A stretch of 64,000 nucleotides of DNA, taken from Mycobacteroides chelonae (GTDB lineage Bacteria; Actinomycetota; Actinomycetes; Mycobacteriales; Mycobacteriaceae). The stretch covers positions 496,001 through 560,000 of the forward strand of contig NZ_CP050145.1 in NCBI RefSeq assembly GCF_016767715.1, given 5' to 3'. The translations under genes were made by a program, and so were the position numbers. Positions 59,792 to 64,000 of the stretch are shown piece by piece; the stretch's first letter is position 1, and each line of letters opens with the position of its first letter. The notes under the pieces are model-generated. The model worked only from the letters and a program-made list of their open reading frames with translations, did no database searches and had not been told where the DNA came from.

Positions 59792-60741
59792 AGGGCCTCC
59801 AGTACACGCGCACGGTGCCATTCCGGTGTGCCCCACGCCGCCGTCAGCGCCCGCACCTTGAGGATCCACAGAGAAAGGTCGTATTCGGCGGTGAAGCCGA
59901 TGGCGCCATGGGTCTGTAGAGAAGAGCGCGCGGCAAGGTAGGCGGCCTTGCCGGCGGCAACCTTCGCGGCGCTCACATCGCGAGCGGCGGTGGGGGATTC
60001 GTCGGCGAGGGCCAGTGCGGCGCCGTACACCAGCGGGCGCGCCAGCTCCAGAGCGATGTGTACATCGGCCAGTTTGTGCTTGACGGCCTGGTAAGAGCCG
60101 ATCGGCCGGCCAAACTGGGAACGCTGCTTGGCATACTCCACGGCACGGTCCAGCAGGGCCTGTCCGGCACCGATCAGTTGTGCTGAAATGCCAAGCACAC
60201 CAAAGTCGATGGCGCGGCTGGTGTCCAGGGAGACACCGCCGCCAGTCGGCGTCACGTCGAACACCCGACGGGTGGCATCGATCGACTCATGCTGGGCACC
60301 GGCCTGCCCCTCACGGAGCCCGATGTCATCGGCGATGAGCACCAGACCGGCGACGTCCGCATCGAGCGCACGCGGTGTGACGGGAGGTGCGGCGACCGTA
60401 GCAATGAGTTCTCCGGCGGAGAGTTGTGAGGACCGCTCATCCTCCGTGAGCAAGACTGGTGCCACCACGATCGATTCGACAACGGGTCCGGGTACCGCCC
60501 ACTTGCCCAAGCCCTCGAGAGCGACAACCAGATCGACGGGGTGTGCCCCGATGCCGTCGTATTTCTCGGACACCGCCAGGGCCGTGACGCCAAGGTCGGC
60601 CAGCGTTGACCACACGGCCAGCCCGGGTTCGTGGTTGCCCGCGGCCCACGCGCGCGCTGCGCCGGGAACATCGGCGGCCGACAGGGCGGCATCGATGCTG
60701 GCCGCGAAATCCCGCTGCTGAGTGTCCAGATCGAACCTCAC
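59788..60741 (-). CDS. fadE32: Acyl-CoA dehydrogenase FadE32
   Basis: A 317-residue protein with SQFGRPIGSYQAVKHKLADV and QTHGAIGFTAEYDLSLWILKVRAL, typical of the FadE31/32/33 set. In heteromeric ACADs of this pathway one subunit supplies the catalytic base and the other part of the FAD site; which role FadE32 has here is not shown. It overlaps fadE33 (stop) and fadE31 (start) by four bases. Confidence 0.9.
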   Translation of the reverse strand: MRFDLDTQQRDFAASIDAALSAADVPGAARAWAAGNHEPGLAVWSTLADLGVTALAVSEKYDGIGAHPVDLVVALEGLGKWAVPGPVVESIVVAPVLLTEDERSSQLSAGELIATVAAPPVTPRALDADVAGLVLIADDIGLREGQAGAQHESIDATRRVFDVTPTGGGVSLDTSRAIDFGVLGISAQLIGAGQALLDRAVEYAKQRSQFGRPIGSYQAVKHKLADVHIALELARPLVYGAALALADESPTAARDVSAAKVAAGKAAYLAARSSLQTHGAIGFTAEYDLSLWILKVRALTAAWGTPEWHRARVLEAL

Positions 60742-61898
60742 TTGGCACCTCCCGTGCGAGCACTTGCGCTGCTTTCCCTGGGTAGGCCAAGGATGCGTTC
60801 GGCGATGATGTTGCGCTGAATCTCATTGGTACCCGCGTAGATCGGGCCGCCGAGGGAGAAGAGGTACCCGTCGGTCCACGGTCCGGTCAGCTCGCCGTCC
60901 GCGCCGCGTAGCTCGAAGGCCGTCTCGTGCAGGGCGACATCCAATTCGGACCAGAACACCTTGGTGATCGAGGACTCGGCACCTAGCTCGCCGCCGCTCG
61001 CCAGCCGGGTCACGGTGCCGAAGGTGTGCAGCCGGTAGGCCTGTGCCGCGATCCAGGCGTCTGCCACACGTTCGGAAGCGAACCCATTGTCCGGAACCGA
61101 TTTCCACAGGTCCACCAGCCGATCGGCGGTGGCCAGAAAACGGCCGGGGCTGCGCAGCGACATGCCACGCTCATTGCTCGAGGTGCTCATGGCCACGCGC
61201 CAGCCGTCGTGCACGCCGCCGATGACGTCCTCGTCGGGAACAAATACGTCGTCCAGGAAGATCTCGGCGAAGCCGGGGTCGCCGTCGAGCTGCGGAATGG
61301 GGCGCACCGTGACGCCCTCGGCCTTGAGGTCGAACATGAAGTAGGTCAATCCCTGATGGCGCTGGGCCGCCGGGTCGGATCGGAATAGCCCGAATGCCCT
61401 GTCCGCGAAGGGTGCTCGCGAGCTCCAGATCTTCTGACCGGACAGCCGCCAGCCCCCGTCGACCTTGCGGGCGGGGGAGCGCAGCGAGGCCAGGTCGCTA
61501 CCGGATTCCGGCTCCGACCATGCCTGCGCCCATATCTCCTCGCCGTTGGCCATTTTGGGCAGGATGCGATCCAGCTGGTCCTTGCTGCCATGTGCGAACA
61601 ATGTCGGGCCCAGCAGGAACATGCCGTTCTGGCTGATGCGCGCCGGGGCGCCCGCCTTGAAGTACTCCTCCTCGAAGATCACCCATTGCAGCAGGGTGAC
61701 ATCGCGACCGCCGTACTCCCTGGGCCAGGACACCGCGGAAAATCCCGCGTCGTACAGGGTGCGTTCCCATTGCCGGTGCGCCACTGCACCTTCCGGGGAG
61801 TCGTAGGAGGGCAGCGGCGGGTTCGGGACGTTGGCGGCGAGGAACTCGCGCACCTCCGCCCGGAATGCCTCGGTCTCGTCGTCGAGCAATAGGTCCAT
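60738..61898 (-). CDS. fadE31: Acyl-CoA dehydrogenase FadE31
   Basis: A 386-residue full-length ACAD. It carries the FAD motifs WAQAWSEPESGSDLASL and the C-terminal GPIYAGTNEIQRNIIAERILGLPR. It is assigned as FadE31 by order next to fadD3 and fadE32, as in M. tuberculosis. Probably acts on HIP-derived CoA esters together with FadE32. Its ATG at 61898 abuts the fadD3 stop with one base of overlap. Confidence 0.9.
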   Translation of the reverse strand: MDLLLDDETEAFRAEVREFLAANVPNPPLPSYDSPEGAVAHRQWERTLYDAGFSAVSWPREYGGRDVTLLQWVIFEEEYFKAGAPARISQNGMFLLGPTLFAHGSKDQLDRILPKMANGEEIWAQAWSEPESGSDLASLRSPARKVDGGWRLSGQKIWSSRAPFADRAFGLFRSDPAAQRHQGLTYFMFDLKAEGVTVRPIPQLDGDPGFAEIFLDDVFVPDEDVIGGVHDGWRVAMSTSSNERGMSLRSPGRFLATADRLVDLWKSVPDNGFASERVADAWIAAQAYRLHTFGTVTRLASGGELGAESSITKVFWSELDVALHETAFELRGADGELTGPWTDGYLFSLGGPIYAGTNEIQRNIIAERILGLPRESSASARTGGAK

Positions 61899-63469
61899 TA
61901 CGCAGACTCCTCATGCATGGCACGCAGGGTGGGTTTGACCACCTTGCCGCCCAGGTTGCGGGGAAGTTCGTCGAGAAACTCGACGAACCGCGGTTTCTTG
62001 AAGTTCGCCACATGCTGTGCGCAGTAATCGATTACTGCCTGAGAGTCCAGAGATGCACCGGGCTTGCGCACGATGTACGCCTTACCGACCTCGCCGAGGC
62101 GCGCGTCGGGAACACCGATCACGGCGGTATCGGCCACACCCTCCAGGCGCATCAGCACCTGCTCGATCTCGGCGGGATACACGTTGAACCCGCCGCAGAT
62201 GTACATGTCCTTGAGGCGGTCGGTGATGGTGAGATTTCCGCGCTCGTCGAGCTTTCCGATATCACCGGTGTGCAACCAGCCGTCCGAGTCGATGGTCTCG
62301 GCGGTGGCCTGCGGATCGTCGAGATAGCCCTTCATGACATTGGCGCTACGCAGCAGCACTTCGCCTTCATCGCCGGGTTTCTGCGCGCCGTCGATCCGTA
62401 GCTCGTAGCCGATCATCGGGCGCCCGCAGGTGGTCGCGACGGTGACCGCGTCGTCATCGGAGCGGCAGATCGTGGCGAAACCCTGAGTCTCGGTGAGGCC
62501 GTAGGCGGTAAGCACCAGATCGAAATCCAGTTCAGATTGCATGCGTTCGATGAGCACCACCGGGACGACGGCCGCACCCGTGACCGAGTACCGCAGCGAG
62601 GTCAGGTCGTAGTTCTTGCGTGCCGGATGGTCGAGCAGCATCTGGAAGATGGTCGGCGCGCCGGGCAGCACGGTGATCTGGTGCTCCTGGACGGCGGCCA
62701 TCGCCTTTTCGGGGTCGAAGGTCAGCTGCGGCATGAGTGCCGCGCCGGTCTGCAGGCAGGCCAGGATGCCCGCCTTGTACCCGAAGTTGTGGAAGAACGG
62801 ATTGACGCAGAGATAACGGTCGTTTTCGGTGAATTCGCCGTAGGTGGCCCAGGCCAGGGAGGCGGCCAGCGGTTGACGGTGCATGCACAGCACGCCCTTG
62901 CTGCGCCCGGTGGTGCCGGAGGTGAAAAGGATGTCGCTGATGTCCTCGGAATCCACGGTGTCCCGGCGGGTGTCGATGTCCTCGTCGGTGACATCGTTTC
63001 CGCGCGCCACGAACTCGTCCCAGTTGCACCGATCGCCGGCCTCCACCGCGACCCGCACGATGTGCCGCAGGTCGGGGAGCGTTGCGGCGTCCAGCTCGGT
63101 GATGCGGTCCGAACCGAGGAAGATCCCGACAGAAACCAGCACGCGGGCCTGGCTGCGCTGCAGAATGTCGGTCGCCTCGTCGACGGTGTAGCGGGTGTTC
63201 ATCGGGACGACGGCGGCGCCCGCGTACTGCGCACCCAGGCAGGCGATGGGCCAGTGCCATGAATTGGGGGACCAGATGGCGACGCGATCGCCGTGCTCGA
63301 CCCCGAGCGCGATCAGCGCCGCGGAGAAGCGCCGCGCGCGGATACGAAGTTCTGAGAAGGTCAGCCAGGAGCCGTCCGCATAGAGGGCGTCGCGACCGCC
63401 GAAACGAGCCGCTGCCTGGTCCAATGCTGCCGGGATGGTGAGTTCGGGTGTCTGCTGCGCCGACTCCAT
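61898..63469 (-). CDS. fadD3: HIP-CoA ligase FadD3
   Basis: A 523-residue AMP-forming acyl-CoA ligase. P-loop ILFTSGTTGRSKGVL, A5 motif LTAYGLTETQGF, A7 GWLHTGDIG and the catalytic-Lys region NLGGKVVKPTL are all present. FadD3 activates 3a-alpha-H-4alpha(3'-propanoate)-7a-methylhexahydro-1,5-indanedione (HIP) in cholesterol ring C/D degradation. ATG 63469 (MESAQQTPEL) is chosen; the frame runs back to 63838 over fadE30, which is not real. It starts 28 bases from a KstR2 site. Confidence 0.94.
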   Translation of the reverse strand: MESAQQTPELTIPAALDQAAARFGGRDALYADGSWLTFSELRIRARRFSAALIALGVEHGDRVAIWSPNSWHWPIACLGAQYAGAAVVPMNTRYTVDEATDILQRSQARVLVSVGIFLGSDRITELDAATLPDLRHIVRVAVEAGDRCNWDEFVARGNDVTDEDIDTRRDTVDSEDISDILFTSGTTGRSKGVLCMHRQPLAASLAWATYGEFTENDRYLCVNPFFHNFGYKAGILACLQTGAALMPQLTFDPEKAMAAVQEHQITVLPGAPTIFQMLLDHPARKNYDLTSLRYSVTGAAVVPVVLIERMQSELDFDLVLTAYGLTETQGFATICRSDDDAVTVATTCGRPMIGYELRIDGAQKPGDEGEVLLRSANVMKGYLDDPQATAETIDSDGWLHTGDIGKLDERGNLTITDRLKDMYICGGFNVYPAEIEQVLMRLEGVADTAVIGVPDARLGEVGKAYIVRKPGASLDSQAVIDYCAQHVANFKKPRFVEFLDELPRNLGGKVVKPTLRAMHEESA

Positions 63470-63496
63470 ACGCGTCCGACCCACCTTCCAATAACA

Positions 63497-63510
63497 AGCA
63501 AGTGCTTGGT
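63497..63510. promoter_or_regulatory. KstR2 operator between fadD3 and fadE30
   Basis: AGCAAGTGCTTGGT matches the KstR2 consensus AnCAAGnnCTTGnT at every defined position. Located between the divergent fadD3 (28 bases) and fadE30 (16 bases), it should repress both until HIP-CoA appears. Confidence 0.92.
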
Positions 63511-63526
63511 AGGTTAGCCTACAGGT

Positions 63527-64000
63527 GTGGGTGAGTTCCAAGCGGCTTCCGAGCGTCCGTTGTCGGAGATATCCGACGATCAGGTGCGTGCCGAGATCCG
63601 GGAATGGCTGGCCGAGAACCTTATCGGCGAGTTCGCCGAGCTGAAGGGCCTGGGCGGCCCGGGTAGCGAGCACGAGGCGTTCGAAGAGCGCCTCGCCTGG
63701 AACCGTCACTTGGCTGCCGCGGGCTGGACCTGCCTGGGCTGGCCGGTCGAGCACGGTGGTCGCGGGGCCACCGTGAGCCAGCGCGTCATCTTCTATGAGG
63801 AGTACGCGCGCGCCGAGGCGCCGCACAAGGTCAATCACCTGGGTGAGGAGCTGCTCGGACCGACACTCATCGCCTACGGCACCCCCGAGCAGCAGCAGCG
63901 CTTCCTTCCGGCCATCCGCGATGTCACCGAGCTGTGGTGTCAGGGATATTCGGAGCCCGGCGCGGGGTCAGACCTTGCGAACGTATCCACCACTGCGGTG
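63527..64000 (+). CDS. fadE30: Acyl-CoA dehydrogenase FadE30, N-terminal part (3' end outside window)
   Basis: The first 158 residues of an ACAD are in the window, with no stop before the edge. AAGWTCLGWPVEHGGRGATVSQRVIFYEEYARAEAP and CQGYSEPGAGSDLANVST mark the FAD-binding N-terminal domain. In M. tuberculosis FadE30 (Rv3560c, IpdE1) is divergent from fadD3 and acts on HIP-CoA. The start is GTG 63527; other GTGs nearby are out of frame. Confidence 0.92.
   Translation, partial: MGEFQAASERPLSEISDDQVRAEIREWLAENLIGEFAELKGLGGPGSEHEAFEERLAWNRHLAAAGWTCLGWPVEHGGRGATVSQRVIFYEEYARAEAPHKVNHLGEELLGPTLIAYGTPEQQQRFLPAIRDVTELWCQGYSEPGAGSDLANVSTTAV

Overview
The window is a contiguous piece of a high-GC mycobacterial chromosome. 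Gene content and order follow the Mycobacterium tuberculosis interval from folP/lsr2/clpC1 through mutY, canB, disA, radA, carD, ispDF and cysS to kstR, kshB, hsa and fadE30. An arr gene next to the steroid genes and several group-specific insertions point to the Mycobacteroides abscessus/chelonae group. That assignment is recognition from memory, not a search, and the species is not resolved. No rRNA, tRNA, CRISPR array, insertion sequence or prophage was seen.

Region 1 (1-8403) is a tight plus-strand vitamin and housekeeping run: folP (partial), folB, folK, two envelope-associated genes, a Rossmann/DUF2520 protein, panC, panD, coaX and lysS. Folate and pantothenate/CoA genes overlap or abut. 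Region 2 (8404-11871) holds the nucleoid protein lsr2 and the Clp unfoldase clpC1, closed by a strong hairpin terminator.

Region 3 (11877-24889) starts with an F420-type oxidoreductase. A cobalamin uptake ABC operon (minus) and cbtBA (plus) then diverge from an intergenic region carrying two opposite cobalamin riboswitches. Next come lpqF, the heme-degrading mhuD, an alpha/beta hydrolase, a GlxA-type regulator, mutY, canB, an LCP envelope ligase and an Rv3587c-like protein.

Region 4 (24886-37882) has disA and radA, then an inserted desaturase/reductase pair with an operator-like palindrome and two secreted MmpS-like proteins. It continues with lpqE, carD, ispD, ispF, cysS, an rRNA methyltransferase and a GDPD lipoprotein. 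Region 5 (37879-45559, all minus) has pxpA, a Zur-box-controlled zinc importer, two short-chain dehydrogenases and a trehalose-phosphatase/GH15 fusion.

Region 6 (45617-64000) is the steroid catabolism cluster: kstR, fadE34, kshB, hsaA, hsaC, hsaB, then fadE33-fadE32-fadE31-fadD3 and the start of fadE30. Three KstR-like sites and one KstR2-like site are visible. hsaD is missing from its usual place between hsaA and hsaC. A block of unrelated genes (fmdB-fmdA, an exported agmatine-deiminase-like protein, a nitroreductase-like protein, arr and doxX) splits the ring-degradation half from the HIP-degradation half.
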